Below the pieces are notes generated by a model that saw nothing but the letters and a program-made list of their open reading frames with translations, searched no databases and was not told where the DNA came from. From Treponema sp. (GTDB lineage: Bacteria > Spirochaetota > Spirochaetia > Treponematales > Breznakiellaceae): a stretch of DNA of 6,562 nucleotides. Positions 1 through 5,353 of the stretch are shown here, piece by piece (position 1 is the stretch's first letter; each line of letters starts with the position of its first letter). The position numbers were made by a program, and so were the translations under genes. The stretch covers positions 1 to 6,562 of the forward strand of contig JAIRUO010000163.1 in the NCBI GenBank assembly GCA_031254385.1, read 5' to 3'.

Positions 1-270
1 GGAAGCGTCAATGAACATGCGGCTGCAAAAATTATTGACGGCTTGCTGCGAATTACTCATGCCATTAATAATATTGTAATTATTTCTGATTTTATTTACA
101 GTGATGCGCAGGTCTACGACCGCTTGACTGAAAAATACCGTGAGTCTCTTGCGAAAATAGACAGAGCCGCAACAACCCATTGCGATGTTGTTCTTGAAAT
201 CACGTATGGAAACGTAGTTATCCATAAGGGAAAGGATATATTTGGGGGACTATATGAAAAGATACCTTAA
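1..270 (+). CDS. cobU: CobU-type adenosylcobinamide kinase / adenosylcobinamide-phosphate guanylyltransferase, C-terminal part (5' end outside window)
   Basis: The frame is open from base 1 to a TAA at 268-270, giving 89 residues with no start, so the P-loop half lies upstream of the window. The visible part fits the end of clostridial-type CobU proteins: a strand IVIISDFIYSD takes the place of the usual VSNEVG segment, followed by YDRLTEKYRESLAKIDR and the closing strand VVLEITYGNVVIHKG, where canonical members have a VxxGxPxxxK ending. CobU phosphorylates adenosylcobinamide and then transfers GMP to it, making the AdoCbi-GDP that CobS uses. It is a soluble enzyme. The 3' end overlaps the cobS start by 17 nt, which implies translational coupling. 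Family assignment rests on the C-terminal pattern and the cobS neighbour, since the catalytic P-loop and guanylylated His cannot be seen. The in-frame ATG at 43 is internal and not a real start. Confidence 0.68.
   Translation, partial: GSVNEHAAAKIIDGLLRITHAINNIVIISDFIYSDAQVYDRLTEKYRESLAKIDRAATTHCDVVLEITYGNVVIHKGKDIFGGLYEKIP
244..249 (+). promoter_or_regulatory. Ribosome binding site deciding the cobS start
   Basis: The run GGGGGA at 244-249 sits 4 nt before the ATG at 254. It lies inside the end of the preceding gene. It favours ATG 254 over the in-frame TTG at 242, which would place the purine run inside the coding region and leave no upstream site. Confidence 0.6.
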
Positions 271-1009
271 AGGTTTTTATATGTCTTTAGGCATGTTCAG
301 CGCGATTCCCCTGCCCTTTCATCTATGGGATCAAAACTGCGTAAATCTGGTTATACCCTGCCTTCCCCTCATCGGCGGACTGATTGGCGCACTGTGGTGG
401 GGAATTGCAAAACTCTTAATCTTGAGCGGAATACACATCATGCCTGCGGCGGCAGTATTGACGCTGGTGCCTTTTCTAGCATCTGGCTTCCTGCACCTTG
501 ACGGCTATATGGACACAAGCGATGCCGTTCTATCGCACCGACCGCTAGTAGACAAACTACGCATACTCAAAGACCCTCACACTGGTTCATTCGCAGTTAT
601 TATGCTTGCCGTTTTATTTGTTTTGCAGTTTACGCTCGTATATACTGTTATTGAAAATGAAAAAAATATATTCCTACTGATCATTATACCCATACTATCG
701 CGTTGCTGCGCGTCTTTTTCGGTACTTAGTCTAAAGCCGCTAACCCAAAGCGCTTACGCGAGTATGTTCAGGCAAAATACCGGAACGGCACATAAGGTAT
801 TTATCATAATAATTGCTATCCTGACTCTGGCGCTTGCATATTATTTTGCTGATATTCTCAGCCTGATTGTTGCCGCGTCGGTTATAGCTGGCTTTACAGT
901 CGCCCTTGTCTGGGCATACAGGAACTTAAAGGGCATTTCAGGCGATTTGGCGGGCTTTGGCCTTGTAATTGCCGAACTTGGCGGACTTGCCGCATTGGCG
1001 CTTATATAG
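254..1009 (+). CDS. cobS: Adenosylcobinamide-GDP ribazoletransferase (cobalamin 5'-phosphate synthase)
   Basis: CobS joins AdoCbi-GDP to alpha-ribazole (or its phosphate) in the membrane, the last step of nucleotide loop assembly of cobamides. From ATG 254 the protein has 251 residues, normal for the family. It starts with the typical FYMSLGMFSAIPLP segment (residues 8-21). It carries the family signature HLDGYMDTSDA at about 81-91, with the acidic metal/phosphate-binding residues D83, D87 and D90, and the second signature KDPHTGSFAVI at about 106-116. The rest is mostly hydrophobic helices (about 35-60, 62-80, 113-135, 140-160, 180-215 and 230-250), as expected of an integral membrane protein. 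It overlaps the upstream CobU-type gene by 17 nt and is followed 13 nt later by another CobU-like gene, so it is inside an operon. In-frame TTG 242 is a possible but less likely start. Confidence 0.95.
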   Translation: MKRYLKGFYMSLGMFSAIPLPFHLWDQNCVNLVIPCLPLIGGLIGALWWGIAKLLILSGIHIMPAAAVLTLVPFLASGFLHLDGYMDTSDAVLSHRPLVDKLRILKDPHTGSFAVIMLAVLFVLQFTLVYTVIENEKNIFLLIIIPILSRCCASFSVLSLKPLTQSAYASMFRQNTGTAHKVFIIIIAILTLALAYYFADILSLIVAASVIAGFTVALVWAYRNLKGISGDLAGFGLVIAELGGLAALALI

Positions 1010-1012
1010 AAT

Positions 1013-1016
1013 GGAG
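1013..1016 (+). promoter_or_regulatory. Ribosome binding site of the short CobU-like gene
   Basis: GGAG at 1013-1016 stands 6 nt before the ATG at 1023, within the 13-nt gap after the cobS stop. It supports 1023 as the true start. This matters because the gene is unusually short for its family and the start shows that it is not missing an upstream portion. Confidence 0.65.
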
Positions 1017-1022
1017 TAGAAA

Positions 1023-1400
1023 ATGATTTTGATATTCGGAGGGGCTTATCAGGGTAAATTAGTCTTTGCGCTGGAAAGATTCAACCTGACAGAAAGCGAT
1101 GTGTCTCGATGCGACAGTGATGATATTAATATGCCAGCAAGTAGAATTATATACGAAGTAGACAAATGGATTTTAGCGTTGATAAAAAAAGACGTTGATG
1201 TCGAAAAAGCGGTCAGTCAATTCATCGCAGCCAATAAAGACGCCGTTGTAATATGCAACGATATTTCCTGTGGTGTGGTTCCGGCTGACCCCGTACTCAG
1301 AAAATGGCGCGAAGCTGTGGGAAAGATGCTAGCAGCGTTATCGCGCAATTCTGATGAAGTGATCCGTCTGTTCTGCGGTATACCCACCAGAATAAAATAA
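1023..1400 (+). CDS. Short CobU-like protein with degenerate P-loop (cobinamide kinase/guanylyltransferase family)
   Basis: This is a 125-residue soluble protein. The N-terminus MILIFGGAYQGKL matches the CobU P-loop position (residues 6-13), but the Ser/Thr normally after GK is Leu13. The middle contains a shortened region up to RIIYEVDKWI (41-50). The C-terminal half is a good CobU match: VVICNDISCGVVPADPVLR (75-93) corresponds to the family segment VSNEVGxGIVP, followed by REAVGKMLAAL and the closing LFCGIPTRIK. Canonical CobU has about 180 residues. The missing part includes the HRxxR-containing segment with the guanylylated histidine, so full bifunctional activity is doubtful. It may be a reduced kinase, a partner subunit of the CobU-type protein encoded at the window start, or a corrinoid-binding relative. 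It lies between cobS and the CbiR-like gene, and its stop abuts the next ATG. The family call is firm and the activity is open. Confidence 0.78.
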   Translation: MILIFGGAYQGKLVFALERFNLTESDVSRCDSDDINMPASRIIYEVDKWILALIKKDVDVEKAVSQFIAANKDAVVICNDISCGVVPADPVLRKWREAVGKMLAALSRNSDEVIRLFCGIPTRIK

Positions 1401-2123
1401 ATGAATATGAAAACAGACTTCAATTCATTTATTCTCAGTGTTCCGTCCTGGGTCATTCCTGGAACTTATGCGGAAAATCTTTGCTTCCTGGAAACTCAGC
1501 AAGAGATTCAGGGTGTGGAGCTTCTGTTTTTTATTTATAATGATGAAGTAAAAGCCCAGCTTGATTCGGAGTGGGATGAAATCCGCAATTACAGTGAACG
1601 CTTTGTTTTTACCGCACATCTGCCGGAGCTGCTTCTTGCTGTCCACAGCGAACTTGTCGCCCGGCTTGCCCCGTTGGTCAAACATTTTATAGTTCATCCA
1701 GACCCAAAAGACCCCTCTGCACAAGTCCGCCTCCTTGAAGAATGGACAAAAAAACATAACGCTGTTTTTCTAATTGAAAATACAAACCCCGGCCTACTTG
1801 AAGCCCAGCTACCTTATATGAAGACAGACACGGGCCTTTGCATGGACACAGGTCACCTGCTACTGGACGGCCAGAACCCCACCGATTTTTTTGCAGCTAA
1901 CCGTGAGCGCGTCAGAGAAATTCACCTCCATGCTGTTGACAGGGAACAGGCCGCCATCGATGGCAGGCTCGCCGATCACCGGCGGCTGAGGAGAGATGAA
2001 CTCTGGCTACTTGAACTGCTCCCTCTGCTTAACGATTACCGGGAAATAATAAATCTGGAAGTGTTTTCATGGGAAGAAGCAAAAGCTGGCGTGGAGATTC
2101 TACGGCATGGGTGTTGCTTTTAG
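1401..2123 (+). CDS. cbiR: Cobamide-remodelling phosphodiesterase CbiR-like protein (AP endonuclease 2 / sugar isomerase TIM barrel)
   Basis: This 240-residue protein has the pattern of AP-endonuclease-2-type TIM barrels, with metal-ligand candidates at barrel strand ends: E40 (GVELLF), H73 (FTAHLP), H99 (FIVHPD), E126 (LIENTN), D149 and H152 (CMDTGH), H175 (EIHLHAVD), D192/H193 (ADH) and E220 (NLEVF). A member of this superfamily inside a cobU-cobS cluster fits CbiR. That enzyme, described from Akkermansia muciniphila, hydrolyses the phosphoester of the nucleotide loop so that the lower ligand of a salvaged cobamide can be replaced. CobU and CobS next door would rebuild the loop. The start abuts the preceding TAA and no good ribosome binding site is visible, so translation is probably coupled. 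ATG 1407 (residue 3) is an equally possible start. The fold is secure. The CbiR role rests on fold plus context, and another phosphodiesterase or sugar-phosphate enzyme is the alternative. Confidence 0.8.
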   Translation: MNMKTDFNSFILSVPSWVIPGTYAENLCFLETQQEIQGVELLFFIYNDEVKAQLDSEWDEIRNYSERFVFTAHLPELLLAVHSELVARLAPLVKHFIVHPDPKDPSAQVRLLEEWTKKHNAVFLIENTNPGLLEAQLPYMKTDTGLCMDTGHLLLDGQNPTDFFAANRERVREIHLHAVDREQAAIDGRLADHRRLRRDELWLLELLPLLNDYREIINLEVFSWEEAKAGVEILRHGCCF

Positions 2124-2161
2124 GCCCTTGTAATAACAAAAAAAATGATTCATAAATAAAT

Positions 2162-2797
2162 ATGCAAATTGTTGAGCAATCATACCAAATCTTTATCCCC
2201 GAAGGATTCACACTAAAAAGTTACCTTGTCGATCAGGCAAAACAAATAGAGCGAGCCGCCCGGACTTGTTATAAATCTGAAAATTTAATAACTGAAGATT
2301 CGTATGAAAAAATGCTTCGTATGCTCCGAAAAAACGATCATAGCGCCATGCTCGAATTCGGAGGGCTGACCGTAAAGCTTATTACATCAAGAGGCGTGGC
2401 GCATGAATTTGTACGGCATCGTATTCCATCTTTTGCCCAGGAATCTACCCGTTATTGCAATTACGCAAAAGATAAATTTGGCAACGAACTGACTTTTGTT
2501 CGGCCCTCAAGCTGGAAATCTTATACGCATAAGCAGCAGCAGTGGTGGACGGACGCTGTTAAAGATGTTGAAACTCGGTATTTAAAAGGCATTGAAATGG
2601 GATTAACCGTGCAATTGGTCAGGGGCGTTTTACCAAACGACCTAAAGACCGAAATAAATGTAAAGACAAACTTTAGGGAATGGCTTCATATTTTTAAATT
2701 ACGCTGTTCGCCTGCGGCGCATCCTGATATCAGGGCCTTATTGGAACCGCTTCACGAAGAACTTGCGGAAATACTGGCCTGCGTATTTGGTAAGTAA
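2162..2797 (+). CDS. thyX: FAD-dependent thymidylate synthase ThyX
   Basis: ThyX makes dTMP from dUMP using methylenetetrahydrofolate as carbon donor and FAD/NADPH for reduction, and is unrelated to ThyA. The 211-residue protein carries the diagnostic motif RHRxxSxxxxSxRY as RHRIPSFAQESTRY (85-98). It also has the substrate-binding C-terminal pattern beginning LPNDLKTEINVKTN and continuing through REWLHIFKLR and AHPDIRALL, which matches the conserved LPxxxxT, TxNxR, LR and AxxxIR positions. Nothing is missing and the length is normal. It begins 38 nt after the CbiR-like gene, across an A-rich spacer with no convincing ribosome binding site, so it may be read from the cob transcript or have its own weak signals. 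It has no direct role in cobamide synthesis, so its place here is probably chance or operon hitch-hiking. Confidence 0.96.
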   Translation: MQIVEQSYQIFIPEGFTLKSYLVDQAKQIERAARTCYKSENLITEDSYEKMLRMLRKNDHSAMLEFGGLTVKLITSRGVAHEFVRHRIPSFAQESTRYCNYAKDKFGNELTFVRPSSWKSYTHKQQQWWTDAVKDVETRYLKGIEMGLTVQLVRGVLPNDLKTEINVKTNFREWLHIFKLRCSPAAHPDIRALLEPLHEELAEILACVFGK

Positions 2798-2803
2798 GAC
2801 AAT

Positions 2804-2811
2804 GGAAAGGA
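2804..2811 (+). promoter_or_regulatory. Ribosome binding site retained in front of a broken gene
   Basis: GGAAAGGA at 2804-2811 stands 7 nt before the ATG at 2819. It is a good site and shows that the decayed reading frame behind it was once translated as the next gene after thyX. Confidence 0.5.
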
Positions 2812-2818
2812 CGCTGAC

Positions 2819-3044
2819 ATGATAATCGAAAACAGTTCCAAATTCCTTAACAATCGCGCATTTATAACCCTGCCACACCGCGCTGGAGAGCGATAGCTTT
2901 TACTGCATGGATTGCCATTTACCCCACTTGCCTGAATATTACGATACCATTGTATCAAGGTTGAAGAAAGCAGGAAACAAATATCCAGGGCGATCGTACT
3001 ATGAATTTTTTTGTTTGATTTTTCGGAAATTTATCCCTCGCTGA
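2819..3044 (+). pseudogene. Broken cysteine-rich small-domain protein gene
   Basis: Starting at ATG 2819, the frame reads MIIENSSKFLNNRAFI and stops at TAG 2894. The next frame, from about 2868, continues the same family with PCHTALESDSFYC and then MDCHLPHLPEYYDTIVSRLK to a TGA at 3042. Intact cysteine-rich small-domain proteins have an N-terminal NSYxFFxNRxCxYxPCH segment, a middle FNCLFCYCPLY segment with more Cys, and a C-terminal DCxxCLxPHxxxNYDYI segment. Here the first and last parts are recognisable. The join needs one frameshift near 2864-2868, and roughly 25 middle residues between FYC and MDC are deleted, removing several presumed metal-binding cysteines. I recall such proteins near cobamide genes in clostridia, which fits the position. 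Bases after about 2990 may no longer be homologous. The match is from memory of the family pattern, so the name is moderately sure while the broken state is clear. Confidence 0.6.
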
Positions 3045-3096
3045 GGCTCGGCAATGTGGCAGGGTAAATGCGTTTACTTTTTATATGTGTATATGA

Positions 3097-3189
3097 GACA
3101 TCAATCTGCCAGAGGGCAACCGGGCTGCGGCAAAAATGCTTGTAGAATCCACCGATATAGCCTCCTGGCTACTTGATTTAGAAAGATAG
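3097..3189 (+). other. Unidentified short coding-like remnant
   Basis: One frame is open from the TGA at 3094-3096 to a TAG at 3187-3189 and reads INLPEGNRAAAKMLVEST, then DIASWLLDLER. The residue mix looks like the end of a soluble helical protein rather than random translation. It has no start codon before an internal ATG at 3136 and no ribosome binding site. It is probably the 3' stump of a lost gene in this decayed junction. I do not recognise the family. Between it and the broken gene upstream (3045-3096) I see nothing but a weak near-palindrome. Confidence 0.25.
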
Positions 3190-3213
3190 GATATTCAGTT
3201 ATTATATGAAATA

Positions 3214-4050
3214 CTATTTATGATTTTTACAATAACGGGCATTGACGCAGCAGTATTTCTCTTTATGTATCAGTTCAGAATTTAGTATCAAGCCGATTGT
3301 TCTAATTACCTGCTTCAGACATTCATCATCTTCCTTGAACAGCCCTTCTTTGTTGCATGTTACTACTAAAACATGCGGATCCACAACATTAAAACAATGA
3401 AATATTTGTGTTTCTATTTGTTTCTTTTGTCGGGGATTTGCATTTTTATAATTTGGGTTTTCTTTGTATTGCATGATATCGACTACATAGCTTGGATTAT
3501 CCAGATACCTCACAGATTCATAGCCTTGTTTCTTATAGTGATTCGGGTCTCGTTTTCGGTTTTCTTTGGATGAGGCTTCTGAATGTCCTATTGAATCTTT
3601 AAAACAAATGATCTCTGGTTCTGCTTGATTCGTAAAAATAGATGTTTCATAAATCGCCGTACCATCATATCCTTTTAAAAAGGATAATAATAAATCCAAA
3701 CAGGCTGACATGGCAACCTGAGGATAGCGATTACATTCTGCCTCTGAAAGATTATCCATTCTTTTTTTAATAAACTCATTTAGATCGTTGGATATGTAAT
3801 TGGCTTTCTCTTGAGCAGGTGTGTTATAATAGCCAGTGTCTATTCGCTGGGCAATAATCCTTTGAAATAGCTTTAGGAAAAGATAAAGGAAGCCTGACCC
3901 GCCAAGAAATTGGCCCGCTCGAATGACTTGAGATAGCCAATCGGCGGACGGACTAAAAAATATGGAGTAACAGATAGTGATAGCTTGCAGAATTATACAA
4001 ATAATTACCGCCGCAAGAAAAATTTTTGTTATTATGTCGTGTTTTTTCAT
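3214..4050 (-). CDS. Two-helix membrane protein with GAF-like cytosolic domain, function unknown
   Basis: I do not recognise this 278-residue protein by name. After a basic start (MKKHD) it has two hydrophobic helices at about 7-33 and 43-66, separated by a short SPSADW loop. The positive-inside rule places both ends in the cytosol. Residues 75-110 look helical and charged. Residues 111-262 have the layout of a GAF-like sensor domain: helix (SACLDLLLSFLKG), strands (TAIYETSIF, PEIICF), a long polar insert, strand SYVVDIMQY, the strand pair IFHCFNVVDPHVLVVTCNKE, then EDDECLKQVIRTIGLILNSE, which resembles the usual last strand, acidic turn and final helix. The tail has three cysteines (C267, C268, C274). 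The start ATG overlaps the stop of the PP-loop gene by one base and has an AGGGG site 7 nt upstream. Stoichiometric production with the PP-loop protein is therefore likely. A role as membrane sensor or effector is inference. Confidence 0.75.
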   Translation of the reverse strand: MKKHDIITKIFLAAVIICIILQAITICYSIFFSPSADWLSQVIRAGQFLGGSGFLYLFLKLFQRIIAQRIDTGYYNTPAQEKANYISNDLNEFIKKRMDNLSEAECNRYPQVAMSACLDLLLSFLKGYDGTAIYETSIFTNQAEPEIICFKDSIGHSEASSKENRKRDPNHYKKQGYESVRYLDNPSYVVDIMQYKENPNYKNANPRQKKQIETQIFHCFNVVDPHVLVVTCNKEGLFKEDDECLKQVIRTIGLILNSELIHKEKYCCVNARYCKNHK

Positions 4051-5237
4051 TATGATGCCCCTTTATAAAATATATTTAGGAGGGAGTTCACTTGTCCCCA
4101 TAAATCATCCGGCGTGAAATCAAATATTTTTGTTTGCACATCGAGCGCAAAACGCTGTTGACTTGATGTCAACCCCACAGCTCCCCAAAAAGGTCCCAAT
4201 GTCGCAATCATACGGCGCTCATATTCTGATAAGGCTATATCCGGCAGGAAAAACTTGGGAATAGGGAGTTTACCGGTAAAAAGCTCTTTTTTGCCTGATA
4301 AAAAGCTCTTTTTTCCAATATCATCCAGAAATAAGCCGGAATTAAACTGGTTTATATCAACCTGCGCCATTCTATCACGAAAATAGTCTAATGCAAAGAC
4401 GAAAAAAGGTTCGGGTATGTGGTTGCATTTTTGCGCAAACCCTTTGGTTGAAATGCCACTCAGATATGAATAGTCAAATGGTACTATCTGCTTCAAATAA
4501 TCGGACATGCCTGGCACAGAAAATTCCCACAAACCTGACTTTTCATTCATATATATATAAAGGATGCTTTCTTCTACTATATCTCTTCGGGAAGGAAAAC
4601 CGCACGCCGGACACATACAGCAGACAGGAATAAAATTGTGGTTACTGCTATATAGCTGGGTCTCAATTTCCCGAACAAGAAATAAAGGTTTCGCCAAGAA
4701 TACACCATCATTTATCTGCACTAAAGGCTGATATTTCATTTTATTTAAAGAGGCTGGAATACTGTCAAAAAACATCCATCTCCAGAGGTAACTTATAGCG
4801 GTATCACCCAAATGCAAACCACGCGCTATAAAATTCACTTTACTTTTGTCCATTAACCGCAACAATGCCCTGTCACCCACATTTTTTCTGATAGACGAAC
4901 ACTGTTTACACGGTGACTGCTCTCCGTTTTGATACTTTATGGTATTCTGTGTTTCATTAAATGCGTCAATACAAATTATATTCAGCCAGTCAATTTGTTT
5001 GCTTAATGATTCAAATACTTTATTGTCCCATTGTTTTACCGTAAAGCCGGAGCCCTGAAAGCGAAACCCATTCTGCATATACCATAAGTAAACTCCCCGG
5101 CACATACAAAAGCTGTCTTTCCCACCAGACAGAGAAAACCACCAATATATGTCGTTTAGGTTATATTTAGGCTGCACATAATTTTTCATATAGAGATCGA
5201 TTTTTTGAAAGATAATGTTGTCACTTTCCATAATCAT
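4050..5237 (-). CDS. TtcA/TtuA-like PP-loop ATPase with paired cysteine motifs and C-terminal extension
   Basis: PP-loop enzymes adenylate a substrate, commonly a tRNA base, before sulfur or nitrogen transfer. The loop is SGGKDS at residues 37-42. C110-x-x-C113 in SPCKQCSSIRK, followed by an ARGLHLGDTAISYL segment (138-151), corresponds to CxxCGxxRR and GHNxDDxAxT of the TtcA/TtuA/Ncs6 group. KPLFLVREIE (183-192) matches the KPL-x-x-RE segment. A second cluster, CCMCPACGFPSRR (206-218), supplies Cys where that group binds Fe-S or zinc. The protein has 395 residues, while TtcA-like enzymes usually have about 250-320. The last 170 or so (from about 225) are unlike anything I recognise. It has its own consensus promoter and is the first gene of a two-gene operon with a membrane protein. 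A start at 5231 (residue 3) is equally possible, and neither start has a ribosome binding site. DndC/PAPS-reductase-type function is less likely from the cysteine layout. The family is fairly sure and the substrate unknown. Confidence 0.82.
   Translation of the reverse strand: MIMESDNIIFQKIDLYMKNYVQPKYNLNDIYWWFSLSGGKDSFCMCRGVYLWYMQNGFRFQGSGFTVKQWDNKVFESLSKQIDWLNIICIDAFNETQNTIKYQNGEQSPCKQCSSIRKNVGDRALLRLMDKSKVNFIARGLHLGDTAISYLWRWMFFDSIPASLNKMKYQPLVQINDGVFLAKPLFLVREIETQLYSSNHNFIPVCCMCPACGFPSRRDIVEESILYIYMNEKSGLWEFSVPGMSDYLKQIVPFDYSYLSGISTKGFAQKCNHIPEPFFVFALDYFRDRMAQVDINQFNSGLFLDDIGKKSFLSGKKELFTGKLPIPKFFLPDIALSEYERRMIATLGPFWGAVGLTSSQQRFALDVQTKIFDFTPDDLWGQVNSLLNIFYKGAS
4058..4062 (-). promoter_or_regulatory. 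Ribosome binding site of the membrane protein gene
   Basis: AGGGG on the minus strand (4062 to 4058) stands 7 nt before the ATG at 4050. It lies inside the last codons of the PP-loop gene, next to a TAATG stop/start overlap. This supports the start and coupled translation. Confidence 0.65.
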
Positions 5238-5248
5238 GAATTCTATAC

Positions 5249-5277
5249 ATTATACTCTGGAATTATTTATTAGTCAA
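5249..5277 (-). promoter_or_regulatory. Sigma-A type promoter of the PP-loop/membrane protein operon
   Basis: On the minus strand TTGACT (5277 to 5272) is followed after exactly 17 bases by TATAAT (5254 to 5249), a perfect -10 and a five-of-six -35. The expected start of transcription, about 7 nt on, is the A at 5242, only 5 nt before ATG 5237 or 11 nt before ATG 5231. The promoter lies wholly outside the insertion sequence, whose end is 28 bp upstream of the -35. It points to strong, possibly constitutive expression of a message with almost no leader. A 5-bp inverted repeat (AGGCA/TGCCT, 5277-5292) touches the -35 but is too short to call an operator. Confidence 0.85.
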
Positions 5278-5305
5278 GGCACCGCATTGCCTCATGTCGG
5301 CGTTC

Positions 5306-5319
5306 AGTAGAAATGAGCC
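5306..5319 (+). repeat. Terminal inverted repeat, transposase-distal end
   Basis: AGTAGAAATGAGCC is the exact reverse complement of 6549-6562. The next inner base differs (T here, C in the partner) and the one after agrees. Whether base 5305 belongs to the repeat cannot be tested, because its partner would lie past the window end. Confidence 0.85.
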
Positions 5320-5341
5320 TTCAGAACTGCTGCTTGGCAAG

Positions 5342-5352
5342 GTAGAAATGGG
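5342..5352 (+). repeat. Subterminal direct repeat of the insertion sequence end
   Basis: GTAGAAATGGG at 5342-5352 repeats the terminal repeat core GTAGAAATGAG at 5307-5317 with one difference, 35 bp inward and in the same orientation. It could be a second transposase binding site. No equivalent copy is visible at the other end, so chance similarity is possible. Confidence 0.35.
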
Positions 5353-5353
5353 G

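Noticed and set aside
242..253. TTG start for cobS four codons upstream of the ATG
   Set aside because: It would bury the GGGGGA ribosome binding site inside the gene and add residues not typical of CobS. ATG 254 is better supported.
1217..1757. Antisense open frames across the CobU-like and CbiR-like genes
   Set aside because: They lie opposite clearly conserved genes, lack ribosome binding sites and have no recognisable protein pattern.
2128..2156. Possible thyX promoter TTGTAA-17-CATAAA
   Set aside because: Both boxes match only four of six bases, and the -10 ends 5 nt before the ATG, which would place the transcription start inside the gene. The A-rich spacer easily produces such matches.
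3064..3077. Near-palindrome GTAAATGCGTTTAC followed by a few T, as a terminator
   Set aside because: The stem is about five A/T-rich pairs and the T run is short. It is too weak to call. No convincing terminator was found between the convergent gene groups.
4050..5237. DndC-type phosphorothioation enzyme
   Set aside because: The cysteine layout and the RGLHLGD and KPL-RE segments match the TtcA/TtuA group, and no other dnd-type gene is present in the window.
5277..5292. AGGCA/TGCCT inverted repeat touching the -35 box, as an operator
   Set aside because: Only five pairs with a six-base loop and no second copy. It could occur by chance.
5238..5305. dif/Xer-like target next to the insertion sequence, as reported for some IS1202 relatives
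   Set aside because: I see no 28-bp site with the usual paired 11-bp arms of Bacillota dif in this flank. The other flank is outside the window.
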